DNA of 64,000 bases from NCBI GenBank assembly GCA_021495925.1, contig JAKEKT010000002.1, positions 124,001 to 188,000 on the forward strand. Direction: 5' to 3'. Origin of the DNA: Diplodia intermedia. Its lineage: Eukaryota > Ascomycota > Dothideomycetes > Botryosphaeriales > Botryosphaeriaceae. How positions within the stretch are numbered: the stretch's first letter is position 1; each line of letters opens with the position of its first letter. The position numbers were made by a program, and so were the translations under genes. Shown one piece after another: positions 1-11,250 of this stretch. Under the pieces are notes generated by a model. That model had not been told where the DNA came from. It ran no database searches and saw only the letters and a program-made list of their open reading frames with translations.

Positions 1-1
1 T

Positions 2-427
2 CAATTCTCCATCTTCACCATCGCCGTCGCCCCCGCCGCGAATGGCTACGTGCACGCCGGCGCCCGCAGCGCCCTGTACGCGTCCATCGTGGGCGCCTTG
101 TTCTTGACGACGCTGCTGATGTTCGTGTCGGGCTTGACGCTGCAGGAGAGGCCGGGCGCGAAGAAGCGCTATGAGAAGGGCGATCGGTGGGATGAGTATG
201 CGAGGTACTTGAACCGCACGAGCATTTTGTTTCCCTTTCCGCCGGCTTTGTACGAGAGGGTGCCGACGGTGCTGAAGCGCACCGTCTTTTTGGAGTTTCC
301 CATCTACGTCTTCGATCCGGCGAAGCATTCGGATGTTAAGAAGCCGGGTGGTGGCCAGGAGTCGGAAGGAGGGAATGACGGAAGGTCGGCTAGGAGGAGC
401 GACGAGGAGTCGTTGCATGGCAACTGA
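2..427 (+). CDS. DUF1295-family membrane protein, 3' end only
   Basis: An open frame enters from the left edge (codons in phase with base 2) and stops at 425-427, so only the last about 141 residues are present. It begins inside a hydrophobic stretch. A second membrane segment follows (around SIVGALFLTTLLMF), then a soluble tail with the block GDRWDEYARYLNRTSI and a polar C-terminus rich in Glu, Ser and Arg. The helix followed by RPGAKKRYEKGDRW resembles the C-terminal end of fungal DUF1295 / steroid-reductase-like integral membrane proteins, whose substrates are mostly unknown. A GTG at 50 is not a start, because the frame is open upstream of it. It is convergent with USB1. The family call rests on this tail alone. 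Confidence 0.72.
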   Translation, partial: QFSIFTIAVAPAANGYVHAGARSALYASIVGALFLTTLLMFVSGLTLQERPGAKKRYEKGDRWDEYARYLNRTSILFPFPPALYERVPTVLKRTVFLEFPIYVFDPAKHSDVKKPGGGQESEGGNDGRSARRSDEESLHGN

Positions 428-1604
428 AGGTGATTGAATTGAGCGTGGACGAATGCATCTAGATGGCTGGGTTTTCTTGGGATTTAGCGATTTGTTGGGG
501 TTTTGATGATTGTACGAATTTGCGATGAACGTCCTTAGGATATAATGTTTGGCCTAATACTAGTCACCTCTTCAATGCCAGTTCAACTACGCGTCAATAG
601 CTGGATGTTCGTTCTCACAGCTGCTTCGAGTTGCATTTGTCCCACTGTACTCAGCTCATGGTTTCGCTTTAGGGGCTTTCGTGCGGTGCCTAGGGCACCA
701 ACCGAACGAGGTTAGGTTACATAGTTACCATACAAGGTTTTAGTTACAGCCTGCTCGAAGATGGTAGTACATGGCAGACGCCTTGGAGTCCGGCTAGAGA
801 GGATGAGGGAACTGTCGAAGAGCCTGTTTGTAACACATCTGAACACCATCCAGAGGGCAAGCTCGGCGACATTCAGCGCTCGCCGTCTCTCATCGGCGAT
901 CCTCTCCGATCCAAGCATATTGGTCTCCAGAGGTCCAGGCCAAAGTGTTCCCCGGCTCCGTCGGTATGTAGGATTCCAATAGCTTCGTTTTCGAATCGGA
1001 CGTGTCCACCAGCAAGCTTTCTGGAGAATCACGACAGTTGGTCCGCCGGTGAAAAGGCTTCTTTTAGACAGCTTTCTCCCGGACTTGCCGCCAACCTACC
1101 GCAACATCCTACGTAGTAAGCACGCAGTGAAACCTGAAATTCAGTGATCCGCGCAGCCTAGTCCGCATACACCATGGCAGCTGTGGAAACCGCTCCGCAA
1201 ACTAGTGAACGGTAATCTAAAACCCGAAGAGCAATGCAACGCGAACAAGGTAATCTTTAAGCATATCCGGTTCTGGACGGCCCCGTTTTCATCATTGTCG
1301 TCAATCCCGCACCACCCCCGGAAAGGGGAGTGACGTAGATATGGGGCGGGGCCAGGAAAAGTGGGCTTTGCTCGGTTGGCGGAGGTGGGAACGCATCGAG
1401 GGAGGAGGGGCCATCTGCAGATCGGCGGGTAAGCCGGCGAATCACCTTTTTTGGCGAGATTGACACCAAGACTTTAGATGAGTTTCTTTTTATTCTGTCC
1501 TTGCTATCCATTCCGGTGATGATAGCGGCGTCGGCAAGCTTGGGGAAAGCATTTACTTGAAACCTTAACTCGCAAACGTTGGCGAAGGCTCCCGCGGCTA
1601 CAGA
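428..1604. other. Intergenic, convergent gap, nothing recognised
   Basis: This is the space between the 3' ends of the DUF1295 gene and USB1. It is mixed-composition sequence with short unrelated open frames on both strands and no family motif. It presumably holds both 3' UTRs. Confidence 0.6.
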
Positions 1605-2806
1605 TTAGACCAAGCCCAAGATGCCCTTCTCCTCCTTCCGCTTCGGGGCAATGTCAAGGGCGTGGATGGCATTGCCAACCTTCACCTTGAGGACATCGAA
1701 CCTGACGCTCATCTGTGCAACATCCTGCTTCATCAGCTCGGCTACTTCCTCTACTCCAGAGAATTCGCGGAGCTCATCGGGAGGCGGCTCAAGGCTCCAA
1801 GCGAGACTGACATGGAAGGCATTGGACCGATCATTCTTTCCGTCAATAAAGCCTTTCGTGCCTTCTCCAGCTGCCTTCGGATTCTCGGCAGCGGTAGTAG
1901 TTCCCCAGTCACCCGTCATGTCCACGCCTTCGGCATGCTGCTGCTTCCGGTCCGTGCCAGCATAAAGCTCGGGGTACCCAAATTTCTTCGCAGCCTGATT
2001 CGCCGCCAGCAGCAGGCGGTTCGGTTCATCGTTCGGCGGGCGGCGCACACCCAGCACCAGGAACCAGCGGGAGCGGTCGAAGTTGGGCACCCACCTCAGG
2101 CCGTCGAATTGCGCCTCGAACGGACGCGCGCCGCTGCGCCTGAGACTCGCAGTCAGAGCCTCCAGGAACGGAGAGCGCGCGTCGGTCGGCAACGGCAGAG
2201 TCCGCGACAACGACACGTGCAGCGGCGCGGGCGTGGACAGCGGCGTGAGGAGCGAGCTGTGCACGGTCTGCTGCGGCGGAGCACCCGCCGCGTCACTACT
2301 CGGGGAAGTGTGGAAGTAGAGCGCGACGGCTCGTTCCACGGCGGAGAGAAGCGACTGGAGGGTGCGGGATTCTACGGCAGTTGGATGCCCTCGAGGCGTC
2401 GTCAGTTAGCCTGGATTCACCCGGCGTGTAGAGGCTATTCGAAGAGATTGACACGAGATTGGCCGCCGGGTGTAAAAATAGGCCGAGGAGGATGGCCTGA
2501 TGTCATGGCGACGTCCGCAAAGGTTGGGCAGAGGGCAACGGGTGTAAACTCACACTCTAGATAGACGTGCGAAGGCCAATGGCCGTCCATGTGCGGGATG
2601 GCGCGCTTGCGACCGCCATGCAGGGTGGGATCGTCGTGGGTGCTCTGTCGGGCGCCGGTTGCATAGAGGTCGAGGAAGGCCTGGGGCAGCGGCGGCAGGG
2701 ATGGCGGAGGGCTGCGGGAGTCGGCGGGCAGGGCATCAGCGCGCCTGAGTCGTTTCGCGGGCTGCTCAGCCTCCGAGTCGGAGTCGGAGTATGCGACAAG
2801 CGGCAT
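1605..2806 (-). CDS. USB1: USB1-type U6 snRNA 3' phosphodiesterase
   Basis: Two exons, 2806-2554 and 2389-1605, with a 164-bp intron (donor GTGAGT), give 345 aa. The splice splits a Trp codon and restores the family block HVYLEWHPT across the junction. USB1 trims the oligo-U tail of U6 snRNA in the nucleus and leaves a terminal phosphate. It is a 2H phosphoesterase: the two H-x-S motifs are HVSLS at His142 and HVSLAWS at His277. The N-terminal region has the usual STHDDPTLHGGRKR block before the first His motif. The spacing between the two histidines (135 residues) is stretched by a polar insert rich in Gly, Asp and Lys. The start at 2806 (MPLVAYSDSD) is chosen because acidic Ser/Asp N-termini are typical; the open frame runs further upstream without similarity. 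It is divergent from PAL1. Confidence 0.92.
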
Positions 2807-3163
2807 GGCGTCGAGTCTGGACCGCGCAGAGAGGGACGTTGGGGAGGCAGAGGGTCTTGTGTCGGCTTGTGCGCTGGGCCGGCCAGGCACAGTTGCTGCC
2901 AGAACTGACGGGTGATCGGCAGTGATGTCACCCCCATCCCGGCACCCCGGCCAATGACGCAGGGCCTGCGCCCCGTTTACGCGTACCGTTCTTGGGCTGC
3001 GCTTTCCGTTTTGGCCGTCGAACAAATCAGCAGTCAAATGCTCGCGAGCCCGCAGTCTCCCGCCGCTCGCTCTCATCTCCACCCCTCCGTCTCTCTCATC
3101 GCTGGACCTACTCGCCATCAATTCCTTATCCGCGAACTGATCCAGTTCTCAAATCTTAGCAAA
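2807..3163. promoter_or_regulatory. Shared USB1/PAL1 promoter region
   Basis: This 357-bp head-to-head gap holds a CCAAT pentamer at 2951-2955, a candidate site for the fungal CCAAT-binding complex. No TATA element is obvious. Promoter function is inferred from position. Confidence 0.4.
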
Positions 3164-4485
3164 ATGGAACCCAACAAGGCGGACGCCAAAGCCGTAAGCT
3201 TCCGCTGCTCCACTCCCGTGCGATAACACTGCTCACTCTCGCCCAGGCTCACCAGTACCTTATCGACCCTCTGATTGCGCCTGATCCCAGTGACGAGACC
3301 GGTCCAGGATCCCATTTCCGCTCCACCTTTGGTGCCCAGCCCTCTGACGTGAGCATGCCGCCGCCTCCGCCCTACTCGCCTCCCAAGGAAGCTCGCGTCC
3401 AGAGCCGGCAGTCGACTGGCGGCTCTACCAACCCCTTCCGGAAGACTTCTGTCGGCTCCAAGGATGGAAGCCGCGTTTCCAGTCACCGCATGAGCAGCTC
3501 TGGCTACCCCACGCCTCCGTCGTCGGCCAGCCCGGGCCGCTCCAGTTTCCCCCACCGTGAGAGTGCGTTTGCGTCGTACAACACGTCACCACGGTCCCGC
3601 CGCAGCAGCCACGGAAGCCACCCGAGCTCTTCGCCTAGAACGGCCGAGATTCAAGGTAGGCCCCGTCGCAGCAGCTCGCTGCGGGAACGTTACCCTGGTG
3701 ACAAGTCCGTCAACCCTCTAGACCAGTTGAAGCGCGAGGAGAAGCTCGCCCGCCGGTCGCCCCACCTCAACAAGCGTCACCTGCCTGGACCCGACACGAT
3801 TGACCGTCTGGACACGATCAACGGCAAGTACCACCACGAGGGCCCGTACGACGCTGCACTGTTGGCACGCAACACTTCCTGGGAAACCAGCCCGCTTGCT
3901 GCTCTGCAGGATTCCAACCTTGAGGCAATCAAGGCGACGCCTCAAGAGAACTTGAAGGATGCCGTAGAGAGACACCATCCTCTTGACGGCGTCGCCGTTG
4001 TCCCACCGGGCATGACGGATCGTTTCGGTCGGAGGTACGACTACGAAGAGGGAGATGACATGATGCTTCACAACGGTGGTAACTACAAGCGCTGGCCCGG
4101 CATTGTAAGTTGATTGCCCAAACTTAGTCGGATCTCAGCCACATTCACTAACACTTGACAGGAATACCACCCTAACGATATCAAGGGCAAAGGCGAGCCT
4201 AGTTACTCCATCGACGAGGCCATGAAGAAGCACAAGATCAGCCGAAGAAGCGACGGGATCGAAATGCAATCTCGGCCTCGCAACAGGTCCGACGTCGGTC
4301 CTCAGTACAACGGACCCTACCCCGATCCCGATGGCGACGGTTACGTGGGTGAGCAGCGCTTCAACGACTGGTTGACCCCCGACAGCGGCGTGTCTCGCAG
4401 CCGCTCCACCGGCCACAAAATGACCGAGGGCTTGAAGAAGAGGATCGGAAGCATCCGTAGGAAGCACAAGGAGAGGGCCGCCTAA
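3164..4485 (+). CDS. Pal1-domain cell morphology protein
   Basis: Three exons, 3164-3193, 3247-4104 and 4162-4485, give 403 aa. Donors are GTAAGC and GTAAGT, acceptors are CAG, and every junction is in phase 0. The first exon codes only 10 residues. The signature is in the middle: DTIDRLDTINGKYHHEGPYD followed by ALLARN, the core of the Pal1 family. Pal1 proteins sit at the cortex at growth sites and bind endocytic and polarity partners. An NPF tripeptide (TNPFRK) near residue 70 could bind EH domains. The N-terminal half is low-complexity Ser/Pro/Arg and disordered. The C-terminus is strongly basic (LKKRIGSIRRKHKERAA), possibly for membrane or nuclear contact. There is no catalytic motif. 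Confidence 0.88.
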
Positions 4486-7437
4486 GCTCAACGTTTTCAA
4501 GTTGCAATTTTGCTTGTTTCTTTTGTAGGATATTAGAATGGGAACTGTCGGGAGGCCCAGGGGAATTTGTATCAATACGTTACGACTATCACGACAACAG
4601 TATATTAGACAGCGGTTAATCAGACTAGAAAGGTCACCGCGGAATATAAATTGGAATACATGCATCACTGTATTTGCAAACTATGTTGTATTTGAGTCGT
4701 TACTGGGATCGAATGGACCATCACAGCTCGAAACAACTGCAAACTTGAACGAGCGAAGAAAGCACTGGTCAGAAACTTCCCGCAGTGCAATGTTATCCAT
4801 GACCATCCTTACCTGGAGTATTTGAGAAACTACCTAGTTGCTTGGACCACCCTTACTAGTCGTTAAGTAGTAAGGTAGCTTCAGAAGCCGTAAACAGCCC
4901 ACTTCCAACCGTGAGAGCAGTACTAAGTGTCACAAAAGGACTTTTTTTTTTTTTTAATTGTGGTGTTCTACGTTCACACACACAAGCACAGACGCCTCTC
5001 GCGGCCCGCTGCGAAGATCATCCAACCCCGATCCACACGACCCGCCAGGATCCAGCTGACTAACGGCGCAAGTGCCTCAATCGGGTCATCTGCACTTTTA
5101 GAGGGCGGTCAGTCAGACGATCGAAGCATGTGCCAGCACGAACCCGGTTCATAGTTGTGACGTGGCCAGCCAATGCCGTCTCAATTGATTAGCTGCGTGC
5201 GCTGGCTGTAAGTTCCCGGCATGTATGCACACATGTATGTGTTGGCGGTTTCGGCTGAAGTTGGACCCGACAAATGGGCTCTACGTACCCTCATCAGTCT
5301 TCCTATGCGGAGCAGAAGGTTGCTGCTGAGTTCAGAGCCAAGACTTGTGTCATCCCACCGAAAGAGCCAGTTCCACTTTCGCACTGGCGGGTTGGTCACA
5401 AAGTGGTATTCAACGTTCTTCGTTGTTGCATCTCCTCAACCTCTCTGCTCGATGACGAATGTCTACATCAATGCCACCTTTGTGGTCTTGCGTACAAGGC
5501 TCAGATGCTGATGAAACGAAAATTCTGGAAGAGTGAACAGGATCCAACAAGATCCTGCCCACAAACAAAAAGTTCCAATCATCATCTGTGATGTTCGCGA
5601 CACTGGAAAAGACAAGAAGTTCACTCAGTCGCTTGGCAAGGGCACTAAAGTTGCGAACAGGAAGCTGCTGGTATTTAGAGCTGCGGAGAGGGATTGCGTT
5701 CGCATAAGATATGTCAGCTGGAGGTAGACTTGGCAGACAAGACACCCGGGGGTCAAATACTGTGCAGCTCCCCTGTGGGCGGGCTTACTCTAAAGCAGCG
5801 GGCAAGCAACACGCTTCCTGGAGTCTCCTCTCAATTTGGCTTCTTACTGCGTGCGCCTCTCTGGATGACAATGGGCTATCTGAACTACACTTGGTTCATC
5901 TAGACGAACAATATCTGAATGTTGCTGGCGTATAACAATAACCAGCAGCATCGATATTCAATGAACAATAGCAACCATACATAAAGTTGCTGTATCAGAG
6001 ATTCTCCGCGCTTCAGTAACCTTATGGCATGGGCAAAAGTATTTTCAGAAGGACGTCTCTCTTTCCAGTACTGATTTCGTTGTAACGGTGTGCTCTGCTA
6101 AAGTCTGCGGAACTCTGCAGAGAATGTAGAGCAGAGCTAAAGATATATAACTGAGAGGCTGTGGCAGCTAGGGTCACAAGCAAACCTTCATCTGGTGCAC
6201 ATCACAAGTGAGGCGCTTGGTGCTTATCAGCTGGGTCTACGAGATCGTCACTCTGGAAAGGCGACATATAACGCACACTGCAAGATACACAGAAGCGTAC
6301 ACTAGCGAACATACGGTCGGGTACGCCGTAATCGCCGGACGAGGATTCTGTGGCGGCAAAGGGAGAGAGAGTGCACAAATGAGAAGCTTGAAGTTCAGAT
6401 TCCAGATGAATTTTGATTGTAGCTGTATGCCCATGACCCTTTCTGTTTGATTTTGCGCACCACCATTCCCAACAACTGATGATTTTGAGCTCCTTGAACC
6501 GCTGTGAAAAAGCGCCTTTGTCCACCAGACCTTTTTTTGCCCCCAGCATGCCAGAATCCCATAGGCCGCGGAAGTGAGATGGTGGTGGTGTCACCGCCTT
6601 GAGCTGTGTTATGAGAAGACAGAGTGGAATCGCTGTCATTGACGCGGATGTTGTTGCAGATTCTCAAGGTATGGAGCGAGCGTAGTGTGTTGCGGAGGTT
6701 TCAGCGGATATTTGAAGGTGAGTGCGTTGACGCTGGAGGCAAATCAGATCATGTCACTGCCAGGGCAGACAGACGTGGATGACACTTACTGGTTGTGACT
6801 CAAGGTGAGGCCATTTCAGGTTTTGTTTGAATCAGATCTTGCGTGGCGTTGCTCGAGTGAGGTGTCGAGAGAAAGCGATGTTGCAATGTGAGGTAGGCGA
6901 TAGAAGGGTTGAAGTCGGCTCTCGTAGGTTGGAGGATGTCGGTCGCAAGCTCCTCCCAACCTCCTGCGAAAAAAGTAGCACCAGGGCTTTAAAGCGGGAG
7001 ACTCACTTGGAGGGCCCCGCCTGCAGCTCTCTTTGCCTGCGGTTATTGGCCTAGATCACTCGCAGATGGAGTGGGATCGGAGATTGAGTGAAGAAGATTG
7101 AGCTTGGAGATTGAGTGAAGAGGATTGAGCTTGGAGATTGCATGAAGAAGCAAAGAGCAAGGAAGAAGAGAGAGGGAGGGAAGGGTTTTTATATGGAAGG
7201 GACCAGATGCCCAGCACGCAACCAGCGGACCCACATATAAGGACCCTGGCAACGGTTGCCAGGCTCCAAACCAAAGCGGCAGGAGCCAGGACCTCACGTC
7301 ACTTCCTCACTTGGCGGTGCGTCAGTGTCTGGAAGGTCGCGGAAGCCCGGTTCATAATCGGGATACATTGAGCCGCACCCCCACCTTTCCTGTATGTAGC
7401 GAGAGTATCATCTATTGTTTTCTATATGGTATATCAT
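4486..7437. other. Intergenic, convergent gap of about 3 kb
   Basis: The gap lies between the 3' ends of the Pal1 gene and the cysteine synthase. Composition is less GC-rich than the genes. It has a 14-T run at 4942-4955 and a short tandem repeat near 7.1 kb (listed separately). Open frames up to 145 codons occur on both strands, but none shows a family motif, signal peptide or convincing splice partner. I see no gene I can support. Confidence 0.55.
7081..7160. repeat. 27-bp tandem repeat, two copies plus a decayed third
   Basis: Copies at 7081-7107 and 7108-7134 differ at one base (AAGAAG versus AAGAGG in the middle). A third, diverged copy starts at 7135 with AGATTG and then drifts into purine-rich sequence. 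The strand is purine-rich throughout (GA-rich up to about 7195). Confidence 0.85.
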
Positions 7438-8882
7438 TTATTTGGGGCCTGCGTTCAACACGGCCTGGATGTTCATTCCTTCCTCATTGCCGACCGCGCC
7501 CGCCTTGGCCCAGAACTTACTCAGATGTCTCGTGCCGCTGCCGAGTTGTTAGCGCAACATTTTCTCGAAGGATCGGCTCGGACCATACCTGTCGCAGAGA
7601 AGAGTACACAGCCTGTGACCGGGGCCCATTTGCAAGGCTAGCTTCGTCACAGCCACGCCTGGCAGCCCGTTAGTTTTGTGCGGAAGTGCAGTCCAGGAGA
7701 AAACTTACAGTTCACGGCACTGCTACTTCCGATGAAGATTCCATCCTTCTCAACCAGCCATCTTGCCATGGCCATGGCCTGCTCGTCGGTGACGCGGATC
7801 GCATCGTCTACCAATTGCCGACCGGCTTCGAAGTTGTGCGTCACGCGGTTAATGCCAATACCCTCGACGATGGTGTCGACCTGGTGCCTTCTCCTGGTGC
7901 CTTCCCTTTCCTTGGGGTCAAACATGACACCGTACTTGACGCGGTTGAACAGGCCACTCCCCTGCGGGTCTGCGAGCACGACCTTGAGCTTGGGGAGGCG
8001 GGGCTTCAGGAATAGCGCCACGCCGGAGATGGTTCCACCAGTGCCAGCACCGGCGACGAATGCGTCGAGTTTCCGTCCAGTTTGCTCGTAGATTTCCGGG
8101 CCAGTACCTTCGTAGTGTGCACGCCAGTTGGCATCTGTTTCGAATTGATCGGCGAAGATGCCTCTGCCGGGCTTGTTCGGGTCCTTGGTGTGCTCGTAAG
8201 CCCGCGATCGAGCTTTGTTGACGAACTGGTTCTGGTCGACAATGGGAGCCGGGCGGACACGCTCGACTTCGGCCCCCAGCCTCAGGAGGAGGTCCGACTT
8301 CTCCAATGCCACGTCGTTGGGCATGCAGATGTGAGCGAGATAACCCCTTGCGCGGCAGATGGCGGCGAGCGAGATGCCAGTGCTGCCGACGGTACCTTCG
8401 TAGACCATGTCGCCCGAGTTCGGAGTCAGGAGGCCGTCGTCTTCGGCCATGTTGATGATGCTAAGCGCGACGCGGTCCTTGGGGCTGTTGCCGGCGCCAT
8501 TGAGAAACTCGGCTTTGGCCAGGATCTCGCAGCCAGTTGCCTCAGACAGGGATTTGATTCTGATGAGCGGAGTGTTGCCGATGGCGCCTTCAATGCCCTC
8601 TGCGATCTCTTCGACGGGAGCGGAGGAGTCAAGGGTGATGGTGTTGTCTTTGAGCTCGACCTGGTGGGCGGTCCGGAGAGACCACAGCGAAGCCTTGGGA
8701 TCCAACCGCCTCAGCCGGGGCTTCCTCGCCTCCTTGGCGGCTCTGTAGCGGCGCTCGAGGTCTGGATAGATGTCTTTGTAGCCCAGGGTCAGGAGCACGC
8801 CGGCGACAAAGGCGCCGCCAATCCACCAGCGGGCAAAGGTGCCGCCGTTCCACCAGCGTGCGTGATTGTTCAGGATGTCCAT
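7438..8882 (-). CDS. Membrane-anchored cysteine synthase (Mcy1/Cys12 type)
   Basis: Three exons, 8882-7709, 7658-7589 and 7537-7438, with introns of 50 and 51 bp, give 447 aa. The family is PLP-dependent beta-replacement (O-acetylserine sulfhydrylase fold, making cysteine from O-acetylserine and sulfide). The PLP lysine is Lys135 in GNSPKDRVAL. The phosphate loop is GAGTGGTISG, and the substrate loop reads EGTVGSTGIS instead of the classical TSGNTG. The C-terminal block SSSAVNC-VAV and CDSGTRHLSKFW are restored only after splicing. A hydrophobic segment at about residues 18-34 precedes the enzyme domain, matching the branch that includes yeast YGR012W/Mcy1, reported at the mitochondrial outer membrane. 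It may therefore not be the main cytosolic cysteine synthase. It is divergent from the DUF185 gene. Confidence 0.92.
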
Positions 8883-9137
8883 GCTCGTTCGGGATCGGCC
8901 AGGGAAGGCCGCTCACGACATGCGCATTGCCCGGGCGAATTGACGTGGGAAAGAGCGTGGAGAAAAGAGTCAGAGCGGGCGGCGGTTTCGGAGTGACGTG
9001 CAGCGGTGTGGCTGGTGGCCGGTGGCTCTGAGAGGAAGCTTGGACCGGCTTCAGCCACGCGTGGCGCCCGCCTTTGACGCGGAGCTCGAGAGCGCGCCCG
9101 CTTGTCTCTGTCGACGCCGTCCCCTGCCCCGCCAGCC
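8883..9137. promoter_or_regulatory. Shared promoter with two TGACGTG motifs
   Basis: This 255-bp head-to-head gap separates the cysteine synthase and the DUF185 gene. It contains TGACGTG at 8941-8947 and again at 8994-9000, in the same orientation. TGACGT is the core of CRE-type bZIP sites. Regulatory function is inferred. Confidence 0.45.
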
Positions 9138-10750
9138 ATGGACTCGCCCGTCGTCGCCCAGCTGTTTCGTCAACTGTTCTCGCACCGCGCGAGCCAATGC
9201 CTGCGCGCGCCCTCTGTCTCGCTCGCCCGCTCCCAGCGCCGCGCCCTGACGTACAGCAGAGATGACGCCGGCCAGGCCGAGGCCAGCCCTGGGAGCAAGT
9301 GGCAGCAGCGGACCGACATCTTCCCTCTGGAGCGGAGTGATGAGTTCGACCGCTATCCAATGGTCACCGCCGACGCGTTGCGCAACCGGAGGGAAAGGCC
9401 GCGGCGGGTGAAGATGCTCATGAGGGACTTCATCGAAGGTACCCCGATCTGCGCCTCCGCCGTCTGTTGTCTGCGAACACGTCGCTGATTGCCCTTGCAG
9501 ACAGCTTGTACAACCCCCACTACGGCTACTTCTCCAAGCAGGTCGTCATTTTCCATCCCGGCGAGCCCTTCACTTTCAGCAACCTCAAAGACGAGCCTGA
9601 GTTCTACCGCATCCTGAGCGAGAGGTACACGCAGTTCGAGGACGAGTTGGACAAGAAGGAATACAACGAAACCCGACAGCTGTGGCATACTCCGACCGAG
9701 CTGTTCCGCCCTTACTATGGCGAATCTATTGCAAGGTATCTCGTTACCAATTACAAGTTGTCGCAGTATCCCTACCACGACCTGCTCATATACGAGATGG
9801 GTGCCGGAAACGGAACCCTGATGATCAACATTCTCGACTACATCCGCGACGCACACCCCGAAGTCTACGAGCGTACCAAGTTTCGTGTCATCGAGATTTC
9901 CTCGTCTCTGGCCTCCCTACAGGTCCACCACTTAAAGCGTTCGGCATCCGCACGCGGTCATTTAGACAAGGTTGAGGTCATCAACCGCTCCATCTTTGAC
10001 TGGGACACCTACGTCTCCTCTCCGTGCTTCTTCCTTGCCCTGGAGGTCTTCGACAACTTTGCGCATGACTGTCTCCGTTACGACCTCTCCACCGAAGCCG
10101 CCCTACAAGGCAACGTCCTGATCGACAACCATGGCGACTTCTACGAGTTCTACACCCACGAGATCGATCCCGTGGTTGCACGATTCCTTCGCGTACGAGA
10201 CGCCGCAGTGACGAAACCCTACAAACATCCTCTGCAGCAACCAAGGTGGCTTCGCAATGCCCGCTCGAGGCTACCGTTTGCGCCAAACCTGTCAGTTCCG
10301 GAGTTCATTCCGACGCGGTTGATGCAGTTCTTCGACATCCTTCACAATTATTTCCCCGCACACAGGCTCGTCACCAGCGATTTCCACAGCTTGCCCGACA
10401 CCGTCAAGGGCATTAATGCGCCCGTCGTTCAAACACGGTACCAGCGGAAAATGGTGCCTGTGAGCACGCCATTGGTAGGTCTTCAAAAACGCTGTTCCTT
10501 TCCAAACATTCGGCATCTGACATAACTACTCGCTTTGCAGGTTCAACAAGGCTACTTTGATATCCTCTTCCCCACAGATTTCGGCGTCATGGAAGACGTC
10601 TACCGCGCCATCACCGGCAAGCTGACGCACGTCATGACGCACGAGGATTTCTTGAAGAGGTGGGCGTTTGTAGAGGATACTCAGGTGCGGAGCGGAGAGA
10701 ATCCGCTGCTGAGCTGGTACAAGAACGCTAGTGTTATGACGACAGTATAA
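9138..10750 (+). CDS. MidA/DUF185 (NDUFAF7-like) SAM-dependent methyltransferase
   Basis: Three exons, 9138-9438, 9501-10474 and 10541-10750, give 494 aa. The first junction restores DFIEDSLYNPHYGYF, the hallmark N-terminal block of the DUF185 family. The SAM-binding loop is YEMGAGNGTL (about residue 204), followed by EISSSL. The N-terminus is Arg/Ser-rich and lacks acids for about 35 residues, consistent with a mitochondrial presequence. Human NDUFAF7 dimethylates an arginine of complex I subunit NDUFS2. Here the usual FFDALP-like motif is replaced by LEVFDNFAHD, so this may be a fungal paralogue with another substrate rather than the complex I factor itself. The first ATG in the open frame, at 9138, is taken as the start. 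Confidence 0.85.
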
Positions 10751-11250
10751 GTTTTTTCCGCTGTACAAATGGAAGGGAACGTCGAGATATCAAGATTTCA
10801 AGAGCGACTCGCCCAATGTTCCGAATGCGTGACTGTAGCCTTGAAGTGGTGATGACAACGACTCTAACAAGACCCAAGAGTAGTCTACAAGACTCTATTT
10901 CCATTCCTTTTCCCCCCCTTTAACTCTCGTCCCGCGTAGAATCATGTACCCGTCGACGGAAAGCATCACATCAGCATCACATCCATTCCTCGGTCGTTCC
11001 GATCAATACGTGGGTATCGTTTACGAATGGGGGGAAGCAGCCGAGGCCTCGAATCCTCCAGGAAAGCCTAACCCAACGACAACAATGTCAAGAATGCCGC
11101 CTTCCCTGTTGAATCGCACCCACACGACAAGAAAGAGAAAACCACAGCCGACGGAAAGGAGCCAGCCGCCTGTGCCCCACCCCGGAAACCCCCCAACCAC
11201 CCCCATTCCAATCGTCGTCATCATCATCATCATCCTCATCCTCCTCCTCC
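10751..11250. other. Intergenic, convergent 3' UTR space
   Basis: Between the 3' ends of the DUF185 and dynamitin genes. It holds no gene that I can see, apart from a trinucleotide microsatellite at its right end. Confidence 0.6.
11212..11250. repeat. TCR/TCC trinucleotide microsatellite
   Basis: An imperfect run of TCG, TCA and TCC triplets ends exactly at the dynamitin stop codon (11251-11253 on the minus strand). On the coding strand it reads GAG/GAT triplets just after the stop, so loss of the stop would extend the protein with an acidic tail. Confidence 0.85.

Noticed and set aside
8082..8996. Open frame of 304 codons antisense to the cysteine synthase
   Set aside because: Shadow of the PLP enzyme frame; the sense strand carries all catalytic motifs.
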